DNA of 64,000 bases from Haloplanus sp. XH21 (GTDB lineage Archaea > Halobacteriota > Halobacteria > Halobacteriales > Haloferacaceae), in NCBI RefSeq assembly GCF_023276355.1, contig NZ_JALLPL010000001.1, positions 1,302,001 through 1,366,000 of the forward strand. The letters run 5' to 3'. The position numbers and the translations under genes are program-made. The stretch's first letter is position 1, and each line of letters starts with the position of its first letter. This document shows, one piece after another, positions 15,641-23,516 of the stretch. The notes under the pieces are model-generated. The model saw only the letters and a list, made by a program, of their open reading frames with translations, searched no databases and had not been told where the DNA came from.

Positions 15641-17548
15641 TTACTCGTCGTCGTCGCCGTCGTCCGTCTCTTCGAAGTCGGCGTCGACGTACTCGTCGCC
15701 GTCGCCAGCGCCTGCACCGCCGGGACCGGCACCCGGACCCGCGCCGCCCATGCCGCCCGGTCCGGCGCCCGCGCCGCCGGCACCGGCCTGGGCCTGCTGA
15801 GCCTGCTCCTGGTACATCTGCTTGCCGATCTCCTGGAGTTCCGTCGAGAGCGCCTCCGTGGCGTCCTGGATCTCCTCGGTCTCGGCGTCCTCGTCGTCGA
15901 GGACCGCCTCGACCTCACTGATGGCGTCCTCGATGGACTCGCGCAGGTCGTCGTCGACCTCCTCCTCGTTCTCCTCGAGGAGGGTCTCGGCGCGCTGGAC
16001 CGCGCTCTCGGCCTCGTTGCGGGCCTCGATGCGCTCGCGGCGCTGCTGGTCCTCTTCGGCGTGTTCCTCGGCCTCTTCCTGCATCTCTTCGATCTCCTCG
16101 TCCGAGAGGCCGACGCCGCCCTCGATGGTGATGGATTCGGCGTTGCCGGAGCCCTTGTCCTCGGCTTCGACGTTGACGATGCCGTTCTCGTCGATGTTGA
16201 AGCCGACTTCGATCTGGGGCGTGCCGGCGGGCGCGGGCGGAATCCCCGTCAGCTGGAACTCGCCGAGCAGTTCGTTCTCCTCGGCGATTTCGCGCTCACC
16301 CTGGAAGACGCGGACCTGGACCGATGTCTGGTTGTCCGCCGCGGTGGTGAAGATTTTGGACTCCTCGGTCGGGATGGTCGTGTTCTTCTCGATGAGGCGC
16401 TCGAACAGCCCACCCTTCACCTCGATACCGAGCGAGAGCGGCGTCACGTCGAGCAGGACGATGTCGTCGACTTCGCCGCCGAGGACGCCGCCCTGGATGG
16501 CCGCGCCCAGCGCGACGGCCTCGTCGGGGTTGACGTTTTTCTTCGGTTCCTTGCCGATCAGGTCCTCGACTTTCTCCTGAACCTGCGGCATGCGGGTCGA
16601 CCCGCCGACGAGGATGACCTCGTCGATGTCGTCGGTCGCGTAGCCGGCGTCGTCGAGGGCCTGCTTCGTCGGGCCGACGGTCCGCTCGAGGAGGTCGCTC
16701 GTCAGCGATTCGAACTTCGCGCGGGTGAGCGACGTTTCGAGGTGGATGGGGCCGTCGTCCGTCGCGGTGATGAAGGGCAGATTGATGTCTGCCTCCTTGC
16801 GCGAGGAGAGTTCCACCTTGGCCTCTTCGGCGGCGTCTTTCAGGCGCTGGAGCGCCTGGCGGTCCTCGCGGAGGTCGACGCCGTGGTCGGCCTCGAACTC
16901 GTCGGCGAGGTGGTCGATGATCGCCTGGTCCCAGTCGTCGCCACCGAGGTCGTTGTCCCCGTTGGTCGCGACGACTTCGTAGACGCCGCCGCCCAGGTCG
17001 AGGACGGACACGTCGAAGGTGCCGCCACCCAGGTCGAACACGAGGACGGTCTGGTCCGACTCGTCGTCGAGGCCGTAGGCCATCGACGCCGCGGTCGGTT
17101 CGTTGACGATGCGTTCGACCTCGAAGCCGGCAATCTCGCCGGCGTCCTTGGTCGCCTGGCGCTGCCGGTCGTTGAAGTACGCCGGCACCGTGATGACCGC
17201 CTTCTCGACGTCGTCGCCGAGATACTCCTCGGCGTCGCGCTTGATCTTCTGGAGGATCATCGCCGAAATCTGCTCCGGCGTGTACTCGTCGTCGCCGACA
17301 TCGACGGTGTACTCCTCCTCTCCCATGTGGCGCTTGATCGACTGGATCGTGTTCTCCGGGTTCTGGACGGCCTGGTTTTTCGCCGGTTTCCCGACGAGAC
17401 GCTCGTCGTCGTCGGTGAACGCGACGACCGAGGGCGTCGTTCGGTCGCCCTCCCCGTTTACGATGATCTCCGGATCGCCTCCCTCCATCACCGCGAACGC
17501 GCTGTTCGTGGTTCCGAGGTCGATTCCGAGAATCTTGTTGCTCGCCAT
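15641..17548 (-). CDS. dnaK: Chaperone protein DnaK (Hsp70)
   Basis: A 635-residue Hsp70. The nucleotide-binding domain begins [19 protein letters not shown] and contains [31 protein letters not shown] and [11 protein letters not shown]; the linker [15 protein letters not shown] leads to the substrate-binding domain and a helical lid. The C-terminus is a Gly/Ala/Pro-rich tail ending in an acidic run ([14 protein letters not shown]), normal for haloarchaea. It works with GrpE (upstream) and DnaJ (downstream), all on one strand. A near TATA-like CTTTAAC about 27 bases upstream and a strong distal one at 17667-17677 suggest one or two promoters. Confidence 0.98.
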   Translation of the reverse strand: MASNKILGIDLGTTNSAFAVMEGGDPEIIVNGEGDRTTPSVVAFTDDDERLVGKPAKNQAVQNPENTIQSIKRHMGEEEYTVDVGDDEYTPEQISAMILQKIKRDAEEYLGDDVEKAVITVPAYFNDRQRQATKDAGEIAGFEVERIVNEPTAASMAYGLDDESDQTVLVFDLGGGTFDVSVLDLGGGVYEVVATNGDNDLGGDDWDQAIIDHLADEFEADHGVDLREDRQALQRLKDAAEEAKVELSSRKEADINLPFITATDDGPIHLETSLTRAKFESLTSDLLERTVGPTKQALDDAGYATDDIDEVILVGGSTRMPQVQEKVEDLIGKEPKKNVNPDEAVALGAAIQGGVLGGEVDDIVLLDVTPLSLGIEVKGGLFERLIEKNTTIPTEESKIFTTAADNQTSVQVRVFQGEREIAEENELLGEFQLTGIPPAPAGTPQIEVGFNIDENGIVNVEAEDKGSGNAESITIEGGVGLSDEEIEEMQEEAEEHAEEDQQRRERIEARNEAESAVQRAETLLEENEEEVDDDLRESIEDAISEVEAVLDDEDAETEEIQDATEALSTELQEIGKQMYQEQAQQAQAGAGGAGAGPGGMGGAGPGAGPGGAGAGDGDEYVDADFEETDDGDDDE

Positions 17549-17666
17549 CTTGTCCGTGATTACCGGTTTAGGTCGGTTAAAGGTTACTAGACAGGGAGCA
17601 TCACCGCCGACGGACGGGTCGACCCCGTCTGCTGATTAGCGATCGTGGTATCGACTCACACCGACC

Positions 17667-17677
17667 ATATTTATATA
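17667..17677 (-). promoter_or_regulatory. Strong TATA box upstream of dnaK
   Basis: The minus strand reads TATATAAATAT, a near-ideal archaeal TATA box, about 120 bases before the dnaK ATG. If used, transcription would start near 17640 and give dnaK a leader of roughly 90 bases, which would be unusual for a haloarchaeon. Confidence 0.45.
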
Positions 17678-17724
17678 GAACTGCAATTCGCTCCGGCGTC
17701 GTGTCAGGAAGCTGTTGCGAGAGT

Positions 17725-18327
17725 TCAGTTGCCGTCGCTGACCGTCACCTGTGCCTCCTGGATGACGGAGCCTGCCAGTTCGTAGCCGGGACGGTAGACG
17801 TCGACGACCGTCCCCTCGGGGTGGTCGCTCTCGACGCGCATCATCACCTGGTGGCGCGTCGGATCGACCGCGTCGCCAGGGTCGGGTTCGATGGGGGCGA
17901 CGCCCTCCTCTTCGAGCACGCGGTCGAACGTTTCGAGCGTCGATTCGACGCCGTCGCGGATGTCTACGTCCTCGTCCTGATCGAGCGCCCGGACCAGGTC
18001 GTCGCGGACCGGAACGAGGCGCGTGAGGAAGTCCTCCGTCGCGCGCTCTTTGATCTCCTCCTGGCGCTTCTCGGCGCGTTTCTTGTAGTTCTGGAAGTCG
18101 GCCTGTTTCCGCTTCAACCGAGATTCGAGGTCGTCGGCTCGTTCCTCTTCCTCGTCGAGATGGGCTTTCAGCGCGTCGATGCGTTCTTCGAGGTTCGCCA
18201 CGGCCGCGCCGAGTTCCTCGTCGTACTCTCCGACCCGGTCGGCGAGGTCAGTCGCCTCGCCAGCCGCCGATTCGTCGTCGTCCGCGGCGACGTCGCCCGT
18301 CGCCCCGTCGGCCGCATCCTCGTGCAT
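17725..18327 (-). CDS. grpE: Nucleotide exchange factor GrpE
   Basis: A 200-residue GrpE, the exchange factor that removes ADP from DnaK. After an acidic, disordered N-terminus (to about residue 30), a long coiled-coil follows (ALKAHLDEEEERADDLESRL, then KRKQADFQNYKKRAEKRQEE). The C-terminal beta domain shows the family signature DPTRHQVMMRVESDHPEGTV and VYRPGYELAGSVIQEAQVTV. It is upstream of dnaK on the same strand, separated by 176 bases that carry the dnaK promoter signals. Length and motifs are normal. Confidence 0.95.
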   Translation of the reverse strand: MHEDAADGATGDVAADDDESAAGEATDLADRVGEYDEELGAAVANLEERIDALKAHLDEEEERADDLESRLKRKQADFQNYKKRAEKRQEEIKERATEDFLTRLVPVRDDLVRALDQDEDVDIRDGVESTLETFDRVLEEEGVAPIEPDPGDAVDPTRHQVMMRVESDHPEGTVVDVYRPGYELAGSVIQEAQVTVSDGN

Positions 18328-18375
18328 GGTCGAGAGAAGCGCCTCGGATCGCTTAAGACTTGCAGAACGCGGTGA

Positions 18376-19119
18376 CTACTGGTACATCCCGAGTGGCCGC
18401 GCCTGCGAACTCGTCTCGTCCGCCTCCTGCATCTGCTGGGCGAGGCGGTGTTTGGCCTGCTGGATCTCCTCGGCGCGCTCCGTCAGTTCCGTCACCGGCA
18501 CGTCGATACCGAGCAACGGCGAGATGCCCTCCTGGATCAGTTTCGCTGCCGACTCCGGGTCCGGAAAGCGGGGGTCGCATTCGACGACCAGTCCCAGCGC
18601 CTCGTCGTCGTCGCGGACCGCCCGACTCAGCAGCGCGCCCGTCGGCCCGGAGACCAGTCCCGACTCCGGCGGCGGGGCGATCCCTTCCGCTTCGAGGCGC
18701 TCGCCCATCCCGCCCGTCCCGATGCCGTACATGCTGGGCGACGCCGTTTCCTCTCGCTCCTCGCCGAGTCCGCTGAGGTAGATGGGTAACGTCTCGTCGC
18801 TCGCCGGCCAGCCCTCGAAGCAGTCGCCGAACTCCAGGGCGGCCTCGGGCGAGACCGGTACGTCGCTCCGCAGCGCGAGCAGGTCTCGCTCGGGGTCGGC
18901 GTACAGCCGAACCGGCGTCGCGAGATCGTATCTCTCTTCCTGATACGTCGCTACCGGCGGCAACCGCTCACAGTGAACGTTGGCGTAGTGGACCATATCG
19001 AGCGTCTCCGAGAGGTGGTCGGTCGCGAGCTTGCCGACGAGCCCGACGCCCGGCAACCCCTCGATGAGCGTCGGCGAGTCGAGCGACACGTCGTCCCGGA
19101 GGATTTCGATGCGCTCCAT
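18376..19119 (-). CDS. PAC2 family (proteasome assembly chaperone-like) protein
   Basis: A 247-residue member of the archaeal PAC2 / ATP-grasp-like COG2047 family. The start ERIEILRDDVSLDSPTLIEG and GLPGVGLVGKLATDHL are its hallmark, followed by DLLALRSDVPVSP and a glycine-rich SGLGEEREETASPSMYG. The C-terminus is helical with a Gln/Ala-rich tail. Eukaryotic relatives help assemble the 20S proteasome; archaeal members are suspected but not proven to do so. It precedes grpE by 48 bases, which suggests a common protein-quality-control transcript. Repeat copy C lies just before its start. Confidence 0.85.
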   Translation of the reverse strand: MERIEILRDDVSLDSPTLIEGLPGVGLVGKLATDHLSETLDMVHYANVHCERLPPVATYQEERYDLATPVRLYADPERDLLALRSDVPVSPEAALEFGDCFEGWPASDETLPIYLSGLGEEREETASPSMYGIGTGGMGERLEAEGIAPPPESGLVSGPTGALLSRAVRDDDEALGLVVECDPRFPDPESAAKLIQEGISPLLGIDVPVTELTERAEEIQQAKHRLAQQMQEADETSSQARPLGMYQ

Positions 19120-19158
19120 ACCGGCTCTTGTCGGCCGTCGTCAAAAAGCCCATAGCCT

Positions 19159-19240
19159 ATAGTAGCCTTTGTAAGCCATCGCACACCTGCTCACATGCCA
19201 TCCGCCGATCAGGTGTGCGGACAGTTCCAAACGCTACTAT
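19159..19240 (-). repeat. 82-base structured element, copy C
   Basis: The ends ATAGTAGCCTTT (19159-19170) and AAACGCTACTAT (19229-19240) pair with one mismatch. The inner stem GCACACCTG (19181-19189) pairs perfectly with CAGGTGTGC (19210-19218). Although the stem bases differ from copies A and B, the boxes TGNNAGYCA and GACAGTT occur at the same element positions and the length is again 82. It sits between the divergent PAC2 and cofD genes, so it could affect their promoters. No neighbouring stop codon overlaps this copy. Confidence 0.7.
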
Positions 19241-19291
19241 ACACCCACCCCGGTTCCAAAGGCACAAATCGGACCGCGTGCAACGGCCGGC

Positions 19292-20284
19292 ATGGTCACG
19301 TTTCTCGCCGGCGGGACGGGTACGCCGAAACTGCTCGACGGCGTTCGGGCAGCCTTCGACCCCGCTGCGGTGACCGTCGTCGCCAACACCGGTGACGACG
19401 TGGAACTCGGCGGCCACCTCGTCTGTCCCGACCTCGACACCGTCCTCTTTCAGGAGGGTGACGTGCTCGACCGGGAGACGTGGTGGGGGATCGACGGCGA
19501 CACCACCGCGACCCACGACGAACTCGGTCGGTTGGCGGCCGCCGCCGAGTTGGCATCCGGGCCGCGCTATCTCCCCGCCGACCGGCAGACTGCGGGCCGG
19601 CGACTCGCCCGCTGGCGGCGGTTCTCGGGCGTCGCGGAGTTCATGGAAATCGGCGATCGCGACCGGGCGGTCCATCTCACGCGCACCAGCCTCATCGACG
19701 AGGGACACACGCTCACCGAGGTCACGCGAACCCTCGCCGACGCCTTCGGCCTCGACGTGACGCTGCTCCCCATGAGCGACGATCCCGTGGCGACCATCGT
19801 CCACACCGACGCCGGGATGATGCATTTCCAGGAGTACTGGGTCGCGCGCCGCGCGGAACCGGCCGTCGAGGACGTGGAGTTCCGCGGCGCCGCGACCGCC
19901 GAGGCGACGCCCGCCGTCCGCGACGCGCTCGACGATCCGGTGGTGATCGGCCCCTCGAACCCCGTCACCAGTATCGGCCCCATCCGCGCCCTCGACGGCG
20001 TCGACGCCGCGCTCGACGACACGCCCGTCGTCGCCGTCTCGCCCTTCGTCGAGGACCGGGTGTTCTCCGGCCCGGCCGCCGACCTCATGCGTGGCGTCGG
20101 CTGGGACCCCTCGACCGCTGGCGTCGCCGACGCCTTTCCCTTCGTCGACGCGTTCGTCCTCGACGACGCGGACGACACCGACCTCGACCGACCCGTGATC
20201 CGTACCGACACGCGGATCGACGATCCCGCGGACGCCGAACGCGTCGTGGACGCCGTCGCGGACGCGCTCAGGGAGGTGCAGTGA
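19292..20284 (+). CDS. cofD: 2-phospho-L-lactate transferase CofD
   Basis: A 330-residue CofD, which transfers a phospholactyl (or phosphoenolpyruvyl) group from an activated GMP donor to 7,8-didemethyl-8-hydroxy-5-deazariboflavin in coenzyme F420 synthesis. The N-terminal [19 protein letters not shown] is the family's nucleotide-binding start. [17 protein letters not shown] and [12 protein letters not shown] are further conserved blocks. Length is normal. It is the first gene of a tight four-gene operon; its stop codon shares one base with the ATG of the Dus-like gene. F420 is used by many haloarchaeal oxidoreductases. Confidence 0.96.
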   Translation: MVTFLAGGTGTPKLLDGVRAAFDPAAVTVVANTGDDVELGGHLVCPDLDTVLFQEGDVLDRETWWGIDGDTTATHDELGRLAAAAELASGPRYLPADRQTAGRRLARWRRFSGVAEFMEIGDRDRAVHLTRTSLIDEGHTLTEVTRTLADAFGLDVTLLPMSDDPVATIVHTDAGMMHFQEYWVARRAEPAVEDVEFRGAATAEATPAVRDALDDPVVIGPSNPVTSIGPIRALDGVDAALDDTPVVAVSPFVEDRVFSGPAADLMRGVGWDPSTAGVADAFPFVDAFVLDDADDTDLDRPVIRTDTRIDDPADAERVVDAVADALREVQ

Positions 20285-21057
20285 TGTTCGCGCTCGCCAG
20301 CCTCAGCGGCGCCTCGGACGCGGCGTGGGCGCGGGCCGGCGCTTCGGAGGCCGACCTCGCCGTTCTCGGCGGCATCGCGCTCGACGCCGACTCCCGGGCG
20401 GCCGCCTGTGACCTCGTCGCTCGTGGTCGCGAGGAGTTCCTCCCCGCCGACCCCTTCGCCTTCGTGGACGACCAACTCGCCGCGCTCGCCGACGCGCCGA
20501 TCCGCCCCGGGATGAACGTCCGGAGCGCGACGGTCGAGCCGATTCGCGAGGCGGCGGCGATCTGCACCGAGCACGACGCCGTCCTCGAAATCAACGCCCA
20601 CTGCCGACAGGACGAACTCCGCGCCGTCGGGTGTGGCGAGACGTTGCTCCGGGACACCGACCGCCTCGCGCGCTACGTCGCCGCCGCGGACGCCGCCGGG
20701 GCGACGGTGAGCGTGAAGGTTCGGGCGGAAGTCGAGGGCGTCGACCTGCCCGCGACGGCGCGCCGCATCGCGGCCGCGGGCGCCGACGCCATCCACGTCG
20801 ACGCGATGGATGCCGAACCCGTCGTCGCTAGCGTCGCCGCCGCGGCCCCCGACTGCTTTCTCCTCGCCAACAACGGCGTCCGTGACCGCAAGACGGCGTG
20901 GGAGTATCTCGCCTACGGTGCCGACGGTGTCAGCGTCGGGCGGCCGAGCGACGACCCGGATGTCCGCCGGCGCGTCGCCCGAGCGGTCAAGGGGTGGAAG
21001 CGTCGTCGCGCCGCGGACGATCCGTCGCCCCGTCTCGGCGCGGAGGTGTCGGGATGA
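20284..21057 (+). CDS. Dihydrouridine synthase-like TIM-barrel protein
   Basis: A 257-residue TIM-barrel protein resembling archaeal Dus-like/MJ0144-type proteins. Visible are EINAHCRQDELRAVGCGETL (where tRNA-dihydrouridine synthases have the catalytic Cys region), VSVKVRAEV, GADAIHVDAMD and the phosphate/FMN-binding LANNGVRDRKTAWEYLAYGADGVSVGR. It is shorter than true Dus enzymes and lacks their C-terminal tRNA-binding domain. Reading begins at the ATG that overlaps the cofD stop. Its place among cofD, a CitG-like gene and DUF447 suggests a cofactor-related flavin enzyme and not a tRNA enzyme, but the reaction is unknown. Confidence 0.75.
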   Translation: MFALASLSGASDAAWARAGASEADLAVLGGIALDADSRAAACDLVARGREEFLPADPFAFVDDQLAALADAPIRPGMNVRSATVEPIREAAAICTEHDAVLEINAHCRQDELRAVGCGETLLRDTDRLARYVAAADAAGATVSVKVRAEVEGVDLPATARRIAAAGADAIHVDAMDAEPVVASVAAAAPDCFLLANNGVRDRKTAWEYLAYGADGVSVGRPSDDPDVRRRVARAVKGWKRRRAADDPSPRLGAEVSG

Positions 21058-21905
21058 CACACCCCCGTCCCGACATGACGCCGACCGATCACGCCGAACT
21101 CGCTCTGTTGCTAGAAGTCGCGAGTACGCCGAAACCCGGGAATGTGGATCGCACGCGCGACCACGACGACCTCCGGTTCGAGCATTTCCTCGCGGGCGCC
21201 GTGGGCTCCCGGCCCGGCCTCGCTGCCGCCGAGAGCGACGTGGCGATCGGCGACGCCTTCGATCGCGCGGTCGACGGCATGAGTCACCAGGAGGGCGGCA
21301 ACACCCAGTTCGGCTGTCTGCTCCTGCTCGTGCCGCTGGTGCGAACAGCCGCGCGCGGCGATCTCTCCCCCGAAGGCGTCACCAGCGTCGTCGAGTCGAC
21401 GACCGTCGACGACGCCGCGGGGTTCTACCGCGCGTTCGAACACGTCGATGTCGCGGTGGACGACCCGCCCGCGGAGGCCGACGCGCTCGATGTCCGGCGG
21501 GGGGCAGACGCCATCCCAGCGCTCCGCGAGCAGGGGGTGACCCTCGCCGACGTGATGCATCTGAGCGCCGACCGCGACGGCAACGCCCGCGAATGGACGA
21601 CCGGCTTCGAGCGGACGTTCGCCGCTGCGGAGCGCATCGCCGCCGACGAGGGGCCGATCACCGACCGCCTGGCGCGCATCTTCCTCGACCTGCTGGCCGA
21701 ACGGCCGGACACGCTCGTCGCGGTCGACCACGGAATGGAGCGCGCCCGAGAGGTGAGCCGACAGGCTGAGGCGGTCCGGGGTGACCTCGCCGCCGCCGAG
21801 GACCTGGCCGAGAAGTTCCACGAGGCTGGCATCAATCCCGGGACGACTGCCGACCTCACTGCCGCGGCGGCGTTCATTGCGCTCGAACGGGGGGTGCGGG
21901 TGTGA
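21054..21905 (+). CDS. Triphosphoribosyl-dephospho-CoA synthase-like (CitG family) protein
   Basis: A 283-residue member of the CitG/MdcB family. The diagnostic motifs are VASTPKPGNVDRTRDHDDLR near the N-terminus, then MSHQEGGNTQFGCLLLLVPL and LHS-like VMHLSADRD; the C-terminus has GINPGTTADLTAAAAF. CitG joins ATP and dephospho-CoA, but no citrate lyase or malonate decarboxylase genes are nearby, so the archaeal enzyme probably has another nucleotide-linked substrate. It overlaps both neighbours by four bases (ATGA/GTGA). Relatives occur in the tetrahydromethanopterin gene sets of methanogens and methylotrophs. Confidence 0.85.
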   Translation: MTHPRPDMTPTDHAELALLLEVASTPKPGNVDRTRDHDDLRFEHFLAGAVGSRPGLAAAESDVAIGDAFDRAVDGMSHQEGGNTQFGCLLLLVPLVRTAARGDLSPEGVTSVVESTTVDDAAGFYRAFEHVDVAVDDPPAEADALDVRRGADAIPALREQGVTLADVMHLSADRDGNAREWTTGFERTFAAAERIAADEGPITDRLARIFLDLLAERPDTLVAVDHGMERAREVSRQAEAVRGDLAAAEDLAEKFHEAGINPGTTADLTAAAAFIALERGVRV

Positions 21906-22513
21906 ACGACGATGACGCCGGCTGGCCGGTCGACCTCCGCGGCGTCACCGAGTCCGTAGTGGCGACGCTCGGTCCCAACGAGCGCTGGAACCAGGCGGCA
22001 CTCGGGCTTCACGCGCCGGATGACCCCGCGGATCCCGTGACGGCGGTGACGTGGGGGCGCACCCGGACGCGAGGAAACTTCGAGCGGCGTGGTCGGGGCG
22101 TCGTCCAGTTCGTGACCGACCCGCGGGAGTTCGTCGACGCCGCGCTCGACGTGACCGAAACTGACGACCCCGTCCGCGACGGCGCGGCCGCGTGGGTCGA
22201 GGTGCGCGCCGAGCGCGTGGCCGACGGCGAGGAGTCAGGGACGGGGTGGGTGCGCTGGGCGCTCACGCCGGAATCGGCGACGGTCCGCGAGCGGACGGTA
22301 CCGACCATCAACCGCGGCTTCTACGCCGTCATCGACGCGACCGTCGCGGCCTCTCGGCTCGACGTCCCCGCCTACGACACCGACGCCCTGCTGGATCGCC
22401 TCGAATACTTCGCGGAGACCGTGGCGCGATGTGGTGGACCCCCGGAACGGGAGGCCTTCGCCCGCATCGACGAGTTGACCGGTTGGCGGGAGCGACGGAA
22501 CGACTCGCGGTAG
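21902..22513 (+). CDS. DUF447 family flavin-binding-like protein
   Basis: A 203-residue DUF447 protein, starting at GTG 21902 that overlaps the previous stop. The family's split-barrel (FMN-binding-like) start is seen in ESVVATLGPNERWNQAALGL and VTWGRTRTRGNFERRGRGVVQF. NRGFYAVIDATVAASRLDVP and the helical DALLDRLEYFAETVARCGGP end follow. Solved members of the family bind FMN, but no reaction is established. It is the last gene of the cofD operon, so it may act on a deazaflavin or pterin-like cofactor. This is an inference from context. Confidence 0.85.
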   Translation: MNDDDAGWPVDLRGVTESVVATLGPNERWNQAALGLHAPDDPADPVTAVTWGRTRTRGNFERRGRGVVQFVTDPREFVDAALDVTETDDPVRDGAAAWVEVRAERVADGEESGTGWVRWALTPESATVRERTVPTINRGFYAVIDATVAASRLDVPAYDTDALLDRLEYFAETVARCGGPPEREAFARIDELTGWRERRNDSR

Positions 22514-22553
22514 CCCACGCCGTGGACACCGCGGACCGAAACGGCTTAATGAT

Positions 22554-22569
22554 TTTAGGCCAGCCTAAA
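22554..22569. promoter_or_regulatory. DtxR/iron-type operator before the FAD protein
   Basis: The palindrome TTTAGGCCAGCCTAAA is perfect except for the central two bases. It ends five bases before the ATG at 22574, over the expected transcription start, so binding of a metal-dependent DtxR/SirR/Idr-type repressor would block transcription. The same motif precedes the next gene. Confidence 0.8.
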
Positions 22570-22573
22570 GACG

Positions 22574-23467
22574 ATGCCCAGACACGCGACCGAGTACGAC
22601 CACGACGTTCTCGTCGTCGGCGGCGGCCCCGCGGGTTGTTCGGCGGGCGTCTTCACGTCCCGGTACGGTCTCGACACGGTACTCTTCGACCGCGGCCGCT
22701 CCTCGATCAAGCGGTGTGCCTTCCTCGAGAACTTCCCCGGATTCCCCGGCGGCGTCGACATCGAAACGCTGTACGGGTTGCTACACGACCACGCCGAGGC
22801 CGCGGGCTGTTCCATCGTCGACGACCACGTGGAGTCGGTCGAGCGGGCCGTCGACGGCGACGGATTCGTCGTCACCCCGGCGGACGGTTCCCAGCGCACC
22901 GCCCGACGGGTGGTCGCGGCGACGCGCTACGGCGGCGAGTATCTCCGCCCGCTCGACGGCGACGCGATGTTCCACGTTCGCGGACACGGCGGCGAGGAAC
23001 GGTTCGACAAGAGCTACGCCGACAGCGATGGCACGACGCCGGTCGACGGGCTCTTCATCGCGTCGCCGTACGGCGAGACGGGCTATCAGGCGACCATGGC
23101 CGCCGGTCGCGGCGCCCGGGTCGGCATCACGCTCGTCGAACACGTCCGCCGGGAGCGGGGGTATCCCGATCCGCTGGCGAACTACTACGACTGGCGGCGC
23201 CGCGAGGCGTCGCTCGACGACGGCGACCTCGAGAGCTGGCGCGAGTGGTTCCACGACCGCCTGCCCGACGACCACGGCCTCGACGACGACCGCCTCGCCG
23301 ACCTGTGCGAACGGGACTTGTCGCGCCGGCGCGAGACGTACCTCTCCGAAGACGAGGTCGACCGCCGGACCGAACGCGCCCACGACCGACTGCTCGACCA
23401 CGTCGACGACGACCGTATCCTCGCGGCGGCGCGCGACATCGAAGCCGACCGACGGTCGTCGGAGTGA
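22574..23467 (+). CDS. Thioredoxin reductase-like FAD protein
   Basis: A 297-residue flavoprotein of the thioredoxin-reductase-like fold. The FAD-binding dinucleotide motif is DVLVVGGGPAGCSAG (about residues 10-24), with a second FAD site GLFIASPYGETGYQATMAAG around residue 160. The NADPH-binding domain and the CxxC disulfide of thioredoxin reductase are absent; after residue 190 the protein is a charged helical tail (YDWRRREASLDDGDLESWRE). It is therefore an FAD-only relative. An iron-type operator covers its start and a second one precedes the next gene, so it is probably an iron-starvation protein, perhaps reducing ferric siderophores or iron. Confidence 0.8.
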   Translation: MPRHATEYDHDVLVVGGGPAGCSAGVFTSRYGLDTVLFDRGRSSIKRCAFLENFPGFPGGVDIETLYGLLHDHAEAAGCSIVDDHVESVERAVDGDGFVVTPADGSQRTARRVVAATRYGGEYLRPLDGDAMFHVRGHGGEERFDKSYADSDGTTPVDGLFIASPYGETGYQATMAAGRGARVGITLVEHVRRERGYPDPLANYYDWRRREASLDDGDLESWREWFHDRLPDDHGLDDDRLADLCERDLSRRRETYLSEDEVDRRTERAHDRLLDHVDDDRILAAARDIEADRRSSE

Positions 23468-23488
23468 GCGTTCCGGAAACCGGTGCAG

Positions 23489-23494
23489 TTATAA
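23489..23494 (+). promoter_or_regulatory. TATA box of the iron-binding lipoprotein gene
   Basis: TTATAA lies about 25 bases before the ATG at 23517, so the transcript should be leaderless, and the operator that follows sits between TATA box and start. Confidence 0.6.
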
Positions 23495-23495
23495 G

Positions 23496-23515
23496 TTTTT
23501 AGGCGAGCCTAAAAA
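23496..23515. promoter_or_regulatory. DtxR/iron-type operator before the substrate-binding protein
   Basis: A 20-base palindrome TTTTTAGGCGAGCCTAAAAA with a central GA spacer. It lies directly between TATA box and start codon and has the same core (TTAGGC-NN-GCCTAA) as the site at 22554. This is the textbook position for an iron-dependent repressor. Confidence 0.85.
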
Positions 23516-23516
23516 T

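Noticed and set aside
15596-17590. A 664-codon open frame on the plus strand opposite dnaK
   Set aside because: It is a mirror of the DnaK coding strand produced by GC-rich codon bias. The minus strand carries an obvious full-length Hsp70, and the antisense product has repetitive low-complexity Val/Leu/Asp sequence.
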